This document shows, one piece after another, positions 8,380 through 15,812 of a stretch of DNA of 64,000 nt. Location: assembly GCF_003860585.1 (NCBI RefSeq), contig NZ_CP034159.1, forward strand, positions 496,001 through 560,000, read 5' to 3'. The position numbers were made by a program, and so were the translations under genes. Under the pieces are notes generated by a model that worked only from the letters and a program-made list of their open reading frames with translations, searched no databases and was not told where the DNA came from. Positions within the stretch are counted from its first letter, which is position 1. The number at the start of each line of letters is the position of its first letter. The stretch is from Kaistella carnis (GTDB lineage: Bacteria > Bacteroidota > Bacteroidia > Flavobacteriales > Weeksellaceae).

Positions 8380-9834
8380 TTAACGATAGCGAGTATGTTC
8401 TTTATTCTTGGAGAATCGGTTAACGATCGGTTTGAAAAAGGATTTATACTTTTCAACGTCAAACAGCTGGGAATCGGTTAAGGCTTTATAGGTAAGCCAA
8501 ATACCAAATGGTAATAGAATTAAATTGGGGAGCCAGGCAGCAAGATAAGGATCCATATTTCCTGCCCAAGCAATATTTTCTGCAGATAAATTAAGAACGT
8601 AAAAGAGGATGAAGACCGCGATTGCGATCACCACCGGCAAGCCTAAACCACCTTTTCTAATGATAGAGCCTAAACTTGAACCAATCAAAAAGAAAATAAT
8701 ACACGTAATGGAGAACGACGCGATCCTTTGCTGATGCATGACCACTCTTGCAAAATAACCGTGCATATCTTTTAATTGCGAATCTTTAGCTTTCGTAGAT
8801 TCTTTTACACTTTCAATTTTATTGTAAGCGGAATAAAGAATCTCCTGCTTCTTTTTCAATTTTACAGTATCGATTTGCGCAGGCGCTGAAATTTTAACTT
8901 TTGGTTTTGTCTTATCAATATAATTTACATAACTGTTGGTTTGACTCACCAATTCGTAGGTTAAATTATTTAAAGTGCCTTCATTGCTTTTTTTGGCTTC
9001 TTTAATCGTATTGTTAAGTTGTACGATATTCTGAAATGAATAGTCATCGGTAATCTTTTCTGCTTCCAAAGCTTTATCTATAATTTCAGAAATATTAAAG
9101 TGGGAAACCAAAGTGTCAAATTTAATAGCCTGATCCGGTTGTTTCATGCGTTGGTTGTAGTCAACACCATTTAATTGATCTTCATAAATGTGACCATCAA
9201 ATAATACGAGTTTCAAATAATTGGGATTATCTGCCGGTACAAATTTGCCTTTTTCTGCAACGATGGATTGTTGATCTTCAAAGGAAGTAGCCATTTTACG
9301 AATGAAAACTCCGGTAAGATTTTCACCGTTTTCACCCGATATTTTGTCAAATTTTACGCTGTAGCCAGGAATTTGTTGAATAAATTGACCTGGTGTAAAA
9401 TTTAACGCAGGTTTTGTTGCGGCAATATTATAAAGCATATTCTTTGCTTTTCGCTGAAAATCGGGCACAACATTATTGGAAAAAAAGAATAAAAAAGTCG
9501 AGAAGAGGAGGGTGGTGAAAAATAAAGGCAACATAATTCGAGTCAGAGAAATCCCTGCAGCCTTCATGGCAGCCAACTCATATCGTTCCCCGAAATCACC
9601 AAATGTCATAATCGCTGAAAGTAAAATCGTAAGTGGTAAAACCAGCTGAACCACAATAGCAGAGAGGTAGGAAAGTAATCTCAAAATTTCCCAGTAACTC
9701 AAACCTTTTCCTGTAAACTGCGCCAATCGTATCCAGATAATGTTCACCACAAATATGAAAAACAATACACTGAAGATGAACATAAACGGACCGAAAAAAG
9801 TTTTTATGACGTAACCGTCGAGTTTTTTAATCAT
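8380..9834 (-). CDS. LptF/LptG-type permease (YjgP/YjgQ family), LPS export
   Basis: 484 residues. Inner-membrane permease of the ABC machine (LptB2FG) that extracts lipopolysaccharide and passes it to LptC. Three hydrophobic segments lie at about 12-35, 55-77 and 98-120, then a large periplasmic part (about 130-370), then three C-terminal segments (about 375-455), which is the family layout. The N-terminal motif LDGYVIKTFFGPF is characteristic. The data do not decide between LptF and LptG. It is last in a leftward set after ftsK and lolA, but has its own -7 box close to the ATG. Confidence 0.88.
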   Translation of the reverse strand: MIKKLDGYVIKTFFGPFMFIFSVLFFIFVVNIIWIRLAQFTGKGLSYWEILRLLSYLSAIVVQLVLPLTILLSAIMTFGDFGERYELAAMKAAGISLTRIMLPLFFTTLLFSTFLFFFSNNVVPDFQRKAKNMLYNIAATKPALNFTPGQFIQQIPGYSVKFDKISGENGENLTGVFIRKMATSFEDQQSIVAEKGKFVPADNPNYLKLVLFDGHIYEDQLNGVDYNQRMKQPDQAIKFDTLVSHFNISEIIDKALEAEKITDDYSFQNIVQLNNTIKEAKKSNEGTLNNLTYELVSQTNSYVNYIDKTKPKVKISAPAQIDTVKLKKKQEILYSAYNKIESVKESTKAKDSQLKDMHGYFARVVMHQQRIASFSITCIIFFLIGSSLGSIIRKGGLGLPVVIAIAVFILFYVLNLSAENIAWAGNMDPYLAAWLPNLILLPFGIWLTYKALTDSQLFDVEKYKSFFKPIVNRFSKNKEHTRYR

Positions 9835-9838
9835 GGTT

Positions 9839-9846
9839 CAAATTTA
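9839..9846 (-). promoter_or_regulatory. -7 box TAAATTTG, 4 nt before the lptF/G start codon
   Basis: On the minus strand TAAATTTG-AACC-ATG. In Bacteroidota the last G of the -7 element lies only a few bases before the transcription start, so a transcript from here would begin at or near the A of the ATG, i.e. be leaderless. Confidence 0.55.
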
Positions 9847-9907
9847 CCAAAAAAGCCACAAAAGAACTTTTTCCTTTGTGACTTTTTTTATAATGACTTA
9901 TTTATTG

Positions 9908-10555
9908 CTACAGTTCGGTAACAAAATAATTTTTGTATTGATCTTTATCAAAGTTAAACATGGTGTTGCTTAACTTTTGATTTTCTCTATAATCACTGAT
10001 TGCGATTACGGAAACGCTGTTATCTTTTGAGAATTGTTCAATCTTCACTAACTTCTTTTTAGCATCGTTTATAAAGATATTCACTTCCTTAATTCCATTA
10101 TTTGTAGTTGGCGTCAATTTAATGTAGTCAGAATTTACTCCATTTACATTAAGTTTTCCAATATATTTTACATTATATCCTTTTTTATATTCTTCAATAT
10201 AGTTGAGGGGAGAGAACATCTGCTCGCTTCCTGTTGGTTTTGCAACGGTAATTTCCTGATCTTCTGCAGAGATATTGTAAATTTTACTTCCATCATAGAT
10301 CTGTTCAATGCCCATGATTTTTAACTTATATTTATCTTTTGCAGAATAGAAGATACCTGGTTCTGTCTTGGTCACTTTTTTACCGGTTCCCGTTCCGTAA
10401 ACAAATTTAAAGTAAACGTTATTTTTACTCTTATAATTTGTAGCAACCGCATCCAGAATATTTTTTGCTTTGGCATCAATTTTCTGAGCAGAAAAACTTG
10501 CTGTTGTTGCAACAACTAAAATTCCAACGGATAATTTTTTAAATATATTTTTCAT
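9908..10555 (-). CDS. lolA: LolA-like outer-membrane lipoprotein carrier protein
   Basis: 215 residues with a signal peptide (basic start, hydrophobic core, SFSAQ at 21-25). Expected to be a periplasmic chaperone carrying lipoproteins from the inner to the outer membrane. Seen: KAKNILDAVATNYKSKNNVY at the start of the mature part, alternating strands, and a central FSPLNYIEEYK segment common in flavobacterial LolA. It lies between ftsK (64 bp upstream) and lptF/G (73 bp downstream); both neighbours on one strand suggest an envelope-biogenesis unit. The alternative is a more general LolA-fold lipid binder. Confidence 0.8.
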   Translation of the reverse strand: MKNIFKKLSVGILVVATTASFSAQKIDAKAKNILDAVATNYKSKNNVYFKFVYGTGTGKKVTKTEPGIFYSAKDKYKLKIMGIEQIYDGSKIYNISAEDQEITVAKPTGSEQMFSPLNYIEEYKKGYNVKYIGKLNVNGVNSDYIKLTPTTNNGIKEVNIFINDAKKKLVKIEQFSKDNSVSVIAISDYRENQKLSNTMFNFDKDQYKNYFVTEL

Positions 10556-10619
10556 TCTTTCTTTATTTTTTGGATGAATAATTGACTTTAAAGTTAAACT
10601 AATGTTTAAGATTTTTCAA

Positions 10620-13097
10620 TTACTTTCGCAATTCTTCCAAAAACTGTTCCAAAGAATTTAAATCAGAAATCTGTACTTCTCTTGCTTTCGCACCATTAAA
10701 TCCACCCACAATTCCGCTGGCCTCCAACTGATCCATGATACGGCCGGCTCTGTTATATCCTAATTTCAACTGTCGTTGCAGCATCGATGTAGAGCCTTGC
10801 TGCGTAGAAACGATAATTCTTGCTGCATCTTCAAATAATACATCTTTTTCATTAGGATCAAAGGCCCCCACTGTAGAAGTGGTTTCCTCGCCCGAATATT
10901 CCGGCAACATAAACGCACTCGCATATCCCTTTTGTTCTCCAATAAATTCGGCTATTTTTTCAACTTCCGGTGTATCAACGAAAGCACACTGCAAACGCAT
11001 AATTTCATTTCCGTTGAAATACAGCATATCTCCTTTACCAATTAATTGATCAGCACCCGGAGAATCTAAAATGGTACGCGAATCTACACTTGAAATAACA
11101 CGGAACGCCGCTCTTGCAGGGAAATTGGCTTTAATCATTCCCGTAATGACGTTAACGGATGGTCTTTGAGTTGCCACGATCAAGTGAATTCCAACCGCTC
11201 TGGCCAACTGTGCCAATCTGGCGATAGGAAGTTCTACCTCTTTTCCGGCGGTCATGATTAAATCGGCAAACTCATCAACAACGAGAACAATGTAAGGTAA
11301 ATAACGATGTCCGTTTTCAGGATTCAATTTACGTTCAGAGAATTTTTTATTATACTCCTTAATATTTTTACAGAAAGCATTTTTTAGCAGGTCGTAACGC
11401 TGATCCATCTCGATACAAAGGGAATTCAATGTATTGATTACTTTGTGAGTATCGGTAATAATGGCATCTTCGCCATCTGGAAGTTTTGCTAAATAATGTC
11501 TTTCGATTTTTGAATAAAGTGAAAGTTCTACTTTTTTCGGATCAACCATGACAAATTTTAACTCGCTTGGATGTTTCTTATAAAGTAGAGAAGTTAAAAT
11601 GGCATTGATCCCAACTGATTTACCCTGACCTGTAGCTCCCGCCATAAGTAAATGCGGCATTTTTGCTAAATCGGCCATGAAGATCTCATTGGAAATTGTT
11701 TTACCGAAAACAACTGGTAGATCCATGTCAGAATTCTGAAATTTCTGAGAAGCGATCACACTTCTCATTGAAACCATAGATGGATTTTTACGGGGAACTT
11801 CAATTCCAATCGTTCCTTTTCCCGGCATCGGAGCAATAATTCTAATTCCTAAAGCCGAAAGATTTAAAGCGATATCATCTTGTAATTTCTTAATAGAAGC
11901 AACCCGAATTCCTGCCTCCGGAACGATTTCGTATAATGTCACAGTAGGTCCGATGGTTGCTTTAATTTCGGAGATTCCGACATTAAAGTTTTTAAGTAAA
12001 CCAACGATTTTATTTTTGTTTTCTTCTAACTCTTCTTTATTTACAGAGATTTCTTCGTTTCCATAATCGCGCAATAAATCGAGTGTTGGCATTTGAAATT
12101 TAGCCAAATCCAGCTTATGATCATAAAAACCGTGTTTATCAACCAGTTCCTGTGAAGCTCTATCACTTTCATCAACGATATCTACTGTTTTAGCAACTTC
12201 TACCTTAAAGTTAATATCATCTGTTTTAGGGGCAATATCTACGATTGGTACGGACGGAGTCGGACTTAAGGTCACCGAATTATTTTCTGCACTTTCATAA
12301 AAGGAAGTCTGATTTGGCGTTACGATGGTTTCAAGATCCTGATTAATCGGAATATCCGGTAATCCTGTAACTGGATCTTTTGTCACTTTCTTTGATAGAG
12401 GAGCACTTTCGCTCACCGTAATTTTTTCTTCTTCTGAATCTGCTATTTCTTCTAACTCTTCATCAGCCTCGAAACTTTTTTCGGAACGTGGCATCATCCC
12501 TTTTACTTTTCCAACCGTGTTATCATTAAGATTATTCAGCTTTGTTTTAATATTGGTTGGATTCAGATTAAATTCCAAAATAAAATAAAGAGCAATACTG
12601 ACCACGATCACAAGCCACAAACCTGCAGTCCCAATAATGGAGTTAAGAAAATCCATTATTTGATAACCGTAAACTCCACTTAGAACACCTTCACCTTTAG
12701 TTACAGCGCCCATAAATATTGGAAGCCAGCAAATAAAGAACAAGGAGTGACCCACGGTTTTCCAGGGTTTGAAATAATTTTTCTTAAGAATAATTAATCC
12801 CACTACAAAAAATAGAAAAGCCACAATAAATGCCGCAATACCAATGCTGTCAAAAATAAAAATATTGCCCAGCCAATCACCAATCTTTCCAAAAATATTG
12901 GATGATTGAATCTCTTTGTCAAGCATGGTGCCAGCCTGACTTTGATCTGCTTTCCAGTTCATTAAATAAGAAACGAAAGAAAGGGCACTTACCACCGAAA
13001 TCAAAAGAAATAAAATTCCGAAAAATATACGTGGTTTAGAAAGGGTTTTATTTTGCTCAGCCGTTTTTGCAGGACTTTTTTTAATGTCTTTTTCCAT
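10620..13097 (-). CDS. ftsK: DNA translocase FtsK
   Basis: 825 residues. Septal DNA pump coordinating chromosome segregation and dimer resolution with division. N-terminal membrane segments at about 24-45, 78-104, 115-132 and 155-173; an acidic low-complexity linker at about 185-330; motor domain with Walker A GATGQGKS (487-494) and Walker B LVVDEFADL (near 610); C-terminal winged-helix gamma domain (about 755-825) with RQLKLGYNRAGRIMDQLE for reading polar DNA motifs. All parts are present. A -7 box lies just upstream. It is the first gene of the leftward set with lolA. Confidence 0.96.
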   Translation of the reverse strand: MEKDIKKSPAKTAEQNKTLSKPRIFFGILFLLISVVSALSFVSYLMNWKADQSQAGTMLDKEIQSSNIFGKIGDWLGNIFIFDSIGIAAFIVAFLFFVVGLIILKKNYFKPWKTVGHSLFFICWLPIFMGAVTKGEGVLSGVYGYQIMDFLNSIIGTAGLWLVIVVSIALYFILEFNLNPTNIKTKLNNLNDNTVGKVKGMMPRSEKSFEADEELEEIADSEEEKITVSESAPLSKKVTKDPVTGLPDIPINQDLETIVTPNQTSFYESAENNSVTLSPTPSVPIVDIAPKTDDINFKVEVAKTVDIVDESDRASQELVDKHGFYDHKLDLAKFQMPTLDLLRDYGNEEISVNKEELEENKNKIVGLLKNFNVGISEIKATIGPTVTLYEIVPEAGIRVASIKKLQDDIALNLSALGIRIIAPMPGKGTIGIEVPRKNPSMVSMRSVIASQKFQNSDMDLPVVFGKTISNEIFMADLAKMPHLLMAGATGQGKSVGINAILTSLLYKKHPSELKFVMVDPKKVELSLYSKIERHYLAKLPDGEDAIITDTHKVINTLNSLCIEMDQRYDLLKNAFCKNIKEYNKKFSERKLNPENGHRYLPYIVLVVDEFADLIMTAGKEVELPIARLAQLARAVGIHLIVATQRPSVNVITGMIKANFPARAAFRVISSVDSRTILDSPGADQLIGKGDMLYFNGNEIMRLQCAFVDTPEVEKIAEFIGEQKGYASAFMLPEYSGEETTSTVGAFDPNEKDVLFEDAARIIVSTQQGSTSMLQRQLKLGYNRAGRIMDQLEASGIVGGFNGAKAREVQISDLNSLEQFLEELRK

Positions 13098-13111
13098 AAT
13101 ATTAATGAGGG

Positions 13112-13119
13112 CAAATTTA
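13112..13119 (-). promoter_or_regulatory. -7 box TAAATTTG upstream of ftsK
   Basis: TAAATTTG on the minus strand, 14 nt before the ATG of ftsK, predicts a very short leader of about ten bases without a ribosome binding site. Confidence 0.5.
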
Positions 13120-13340
13120 ATAATAAAATTTAAGTAATTTTTCTGAATTAAAGAGAATTTATATTGTTTTTAAGAAGAAATATTTAGATAAAGAATTTGC
13201 CCTTATTTCAAAAAAAATAGGGCAGTGAATTTTATCCTTAATTTCTAAGTTATCCTGTTTATTTAAAATAAAAGATTTCTTTTATCAGTACGGAATATTA
13301 TTTGTTGATTTCTTATCACAATTTCAAAAAATTATAAATT

Positions 13341-13574
13341 ATGGAAAATCAAAATGATAAAATCACAGAAAAAGAAAGTAGAATTATAGATAATTCAGAG
13401 GTTAAGGATCGTGTGCTAAGAGATGAATCAGATAAAGATGGGGAACAGATTATTAATGACAGACCCATTGATGCAGAAAATGCAGTACCACCGGATGCCT
13501 GGAAAAATCAACAAAAATCCTATCAAGATGCCTGGGAGAATAATAAAAATCAGGCTCTGGAAGACGACATGTAA
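13341..13574 (+). CDS. Small acidic hydrophilic protein, unknown
   Basis: 77 residues, very rich in Asp, Glu, Asn, Lys and Gln and without hydrophobic segments, so probably a cytosolic and largely disordered protein. Motif-like parts are NDRPIDAENAVPPDAW and a repeated DAW tripeptide. No family recognised. A clear terminator 19 bp downstream supports a real monocistronic gene. A stress-related role like other small hydrophilic proteins is conceivable but unsupported. Confidence 0.55.
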   Translation: MENQNDKITEKESRIIDNSEVKDRVLRDESDKDGEQIINDRPIDAENAVPPDAWKNQQKSYQDAWENNKNQALEDDM

Positions 13575-13593
13575 CCTATTTTATAAATAAAAG

Positions 13594-13617
13594 TTCCGCT
13601 GTAATGCGGAATTTTTT
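13594..13617. terminator. Bidirectional terminator between the small acidic gene and the thioesterase
   Basis: TTCCGC-TGTAAT-GCGGAA followed by TTTTTT on the plus strand; on the minus strand it is followed by CTTTTATTTAT. It serves two convergent genes. Confidence 0.8.
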
Positions 13618-13625
13618 GATTTAAG

Positions 13626-14018
13626 TTAATCTTTTTCAAATATTTTAACAGGCTTTTTATCAATACCGATAGCGACTAAAGTGAAATCTCCGGAAACCGC
13701 CCTTTCTCTACTTTCACTATACATTTCTTCTACAAAAACCTGTACGTTGACTTTTAAACTGGAATTCCCTACATATTTTACTTTTCCAATCAGTTCAACC
13801 AAGGTATCGGCGGGAATCGGATTTTTAAAATCAATTCTGTCGCAACTCACAGTAACAAAAGATTTTCGGGCAAATCGTGTAGCAGTCATAAAAGCAACTT
13901 CATCCATCATTTCCATCACTGTTCCACCAAACATGGTATTATGATGATTCGTAATATTGGGAAATACTACTTTAAATACCCGGGTTTCGGACTCTTGAAT
14001 TTTTTCTTCGTAATTCAT
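13626..14018 (-). CDS. Acyl-CoA thioesterase, hotdog fold
   Basis: 130 residues. Hydrolyses acyl-CoA to free acid and CoA in the cytosol. Seen: NHHNTMFGGTVMEMMDEVAF, in which Asn, the GG pair and Asp mark the active-site helix of YciA/ACOT-type hotdog enzymes, then strands with KNPIPADTLVELIGKV. Length is normal for a single hotdog subunit. Substrate chain length is unknown. It is the first coding sequence downstream of a cobalamin riboswitch with its own promoter on the same strand, which suggests expression when B12 is scarce. It ends at a bidirectional terminator. Confidence 0.85.
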   Translation of the reverse strand: MNYEEKIQESETRVFKVVFPNITNHHNTMFGGTVMEMMDEVAFMTATRFARKSFVTVSCDRIDFKNPIPADTLVELIGKVKYVGNSSLKVNVQVFVEEMYSESRERAVSGDFTLVAIGIDKKPVKIFEKD

Positions 14019-14104
14019 TTTTTAAATTATTAAAAGGATTAATAAGGGAAATGAACAGAAAGTAAACAATTAAGTTTAGAAATTTTTCTGCTTCAAATCG
14101 CGAA

Positions 14105-14212
14105 AGCACTTTAATTTCAAAGGAGGGATCTGACTTTCGGGAAACCCGAATCACAGTTGCGCGACAGTTCGTGATTCAAACACGATTCACCTTTACATTG
14201 AAATTTACGGGG
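14105..14212 (-). ncRNA. Compact cobalamin riboswitch
   Basis: Read on the minus strand, the RNA contains GGTGAATC, then a GTG...CAC hairpin, then CTGTCGCGCAACTGTGA (matching the conserved cobalamin core CTGTCCCGCAACTGTGA), a CGGG-TTT-CCCG hairpin, and AAGTCAGATCCCTCC at the B12-box position. The outer stem P1 is AAATTTCAA (14206-14198) pairing with TTTGAAATT (14121-14113). It is short and lacks the long peripheral stems of larger versions. A consensus promoter box lies directly before it, and about 85 nt of leader separate it from the thioesterase ATG. No clear intrinsic terminator follows, so the control mode is unknown. Confidence 0.8.
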
Positions 14213-14220
14213 CAAATATA
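14213..14220 (-). promoter_or_regulatory. -7 box TATATTTG driving the riboswitch transcript
   Basis: A perfect TAnnTTTG match on the minus strand, ending 6 nt before the first base of the P1 stem. The predicted start near 14208 begins the RNA exactly at the riboswitch, supporting both calls. Confidence 0.65.
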
Positions 14221-14342
14221 GATTTTTTTTCTCTTCCAGAGTTTGATATTGTTTTTCATTAGCAAGGTGGAAATGGATCATTTGAAAATTTCAAAAATAA
14301 TTCTTGGAATCATTTTTGACATCTTATTAAAACACTAAAATA

Positions 14343-15326
14343 ACCTGTTGTGCATTTAGAAATTGAAAGGAAAAAAGATTGTCCATTTGATTAAAAAATC
14401 GTATATTTAATTGATTACCAAGTCATTTAAATACATGAACAATCTCATTCAAAACTACGAAATTATTTTAAAAGAATTGACAGCAACCTGTAAACATATT
14501 AAGTCAAATAAGCAGATCAGACTCCCGAAAATGTCTGACTTGGAACTTGTGGCACTTAATATTACCGCTGAATACATGTCCATTAACTCTGAATTACAGT
14601 TGTTTAGATGTATTTCGGGAACCGATTTGGATGGGAAGATCGAGAGGAGCGTCTACAATAAAAGAAGGAGGAGGCTTTTTCCATATATTGAAAAAATAAG
14701 GGAGACCTTAAGCGGTAAATTTTCTGATTTCAGCGATGTCTTCATTGTTGATTCAACACCGATTGAAATATGTAAATTCAGTCGTGCAAACCGTTCGGCA
14801 ATTTGTTCCACAGATGATATCAAACCTTCGTTTGGATATTGTGCCGCGCAGAAGTCAAGGTATTTTGGCTATAAACTTCATGCGGTTTGTGACAAGAATG
14901 GAATCTTTCACTCTTTTGATTTCACCCCTGCAAATGTTCATGATGTAAATTACCTCAAGGATATTAAGGAAAACTTTAAAAACTGTTTATTGATCGGGGA
15001 CAGAGGATATATCAGTAAAAAATTTCAAGTAGATTTATTCAACTATTCCAAGATAAATCTTTCGGTCCCGATGAGGAAAAACCAGCATGGTTTTGTAGAG
15101 TTTTCAAGGACAAAATCAAACATAAGGAAACGGATTGAAACCAATATATCGCAACTATGCGGCCAGTTTACAATAAACGTGAACTTTGCAAAAACCTTTC
15201 AAGGTTTGGCGACAAGGATAGTGTCGAAAATAACTTCTTTTACGATGATTCAATACCTCAATTTTTTCGTCTTCAAAAGAAGTTTGAATAAACTAAAAGT
15301 TAATTTGTGCTAAATGCACAACAGGT
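14343..15326 (+). mobile_element. IS982-family insertion sequence
   Basis: 984 bp. The ends are inverted repeats of ACCTGTTGTGCATTTAG (left 14343, right ending 15326). It is flanked on both sides by the 7-bp direct repeat TAAAATA (14336-14342 and 15327-15333), a clean target duplication that indicates recent insertion. Size, ends and transposase fit IS982. It landed 7 bp before the ATG of the small acidic gene at 15341 and about 120 bp upstream of the riboswitch promoter. Confidence 0.9.
14435..15313 (+). CDS. IS982-family transposase
   Basis: 292 residues from ATG 14435; an in-frame TTG at 14411 would add eight residues. DDE transposase: Asp in FIVDSTPIE, Asp in LIGDRGYIS, Glu candidates in the C-terminal third (IRKRIETNISQ). 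GYKLHAVCDKNG is a family-typical strand. The frame is intact and ends inside the right inverted repeat. Only one copy is present in the window. Confidence 0.9.
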   Translation: MNNLIQNYEIILKELTATCKHIKSNKQIRLPKMSDLELVALNITAEYMSINSELQLFRCISGTDLDGKIERSVYNKRRRRLFPYIEKIRETLSGKFSDFSDVFIVDSTPIEICKFSRANRSAICSTDDIKPSFGYCAAQKSRYFGYKLHAVCDKNGIFHSFDFTPANVHDVNYLKDIKENFKNCLLIGDRGYISKKFQVDLFNYSKINLSVPMRKNQHGFVEFSRTKSNIRKRIETNISQLCGQFTINVNFAKTFQGLATRIVSKITSFTMIQYLNFFVFKRSLNKLKVNLC

Positions 15327-15340
15327 TAAAATATTATATT

Positions 15341-15634
15341 ATGATACCAGAAGATAACAAACAGGAGCAGAATGAGAATTTAAAAGAAATGAATTACAAT
15401 CCGGAAGAGGATATTTTCAATCAGGAAGAACATATTTCTTTGGATGGTGACGGAAATCCTATAGAACTTGGTGAAATGGAAGAAAATAGGTTGGGAGGCG
15501 ATCTAGATGTTCCCGGTTCAAAAGCAGATGACGCCATGGAAGAGATTGGGTCTGAAGACGAAGAAAATAATTTTTACAGTTTAAGCGATAATCGGGATAA
15601 TCACGAGGAAAGAAATGAAGATCTTCTCTCATAA
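15341..15634 (+). CDS. Small acidic hydrophilic protein, unknown, with an IS in its leader
   Basis: 97 residues from ATG 15341. An upstream in-frame ATG at 15314 lies inside the IS982 end and is rejected as the native start. The protein is strongly acidic (many Glu, Asp, Asn) with ISLDGDGNPIELGEMEENRLGGDLDVPG in the middle, no membrane segment and no cysteine. Similar small acidic proteins are widespread in flavobacteria without known function. The insertion removes the original upstream promoter, so expression now depends on IS-derived sequence. A terminator follows. Confidence 0.6.
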   Translation: MIPEDNKQEQNENLKEMNYNPEEDIFNQEEHISLDGDGNPIELGEMEENRLGGDLDVPGSKADDAMEEIGSEDEENNFYSLSDNRDNHEERNEDLLS

Positions 15635-15682
15635 ATTAGTGTTAACACTTTTTAATCAGCATTTATTTTCAATAGTAAGAAG

Positions 15683-15711
15683 GAGGAGAATTTATTTTTC
15701 CTCTTTTTTTT
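15683..15711 (+). terminator. Intrinsic terminator after the small acidic gene
   Basis: GAGGAGAA pairs with TTTTCCTC (one wobble) around a five-base loop and is followed by eight T. Confidence 0.7.
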
Positions 15712-15764
15712 GGTTTGTGTTTTTTTATTTGAATATCTTTAAAGCTTCGAAATCAAAAGCTTTT

Positions 15765-15783
15765 TCAAGGTTGTGAACCTTGA
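15765..15783 (+). promoter_or_regulatory. Inverted repeat in the hutU leader, candidate operator or hairpin
   Basis: TCAAGGTT-GTG-AACCTTGA is a perfect 8-bp inverted repeat. Just upstream, AAGCTT occurs twice in inverted symmetry (from 15742), and a -7-like TATCTTTA lies at 15734-15741. The repeat sits between this promoter-like box and the hutU ATG at 15813, a suitable place for repressor binding or a leader hairpin. Confidence 0.4.
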
Positions 15784-15812
15784 TCAGTTTAATTCAAAAT
15801 CTAAATATAGTC

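Noticed and set aside
13341..15634. The two small acidic proteins as a duplicated pair or toxin-antitoxin system
   Set aside because: They share acidic composition but no alignable motif, and neither has a partner gene of toxin type.
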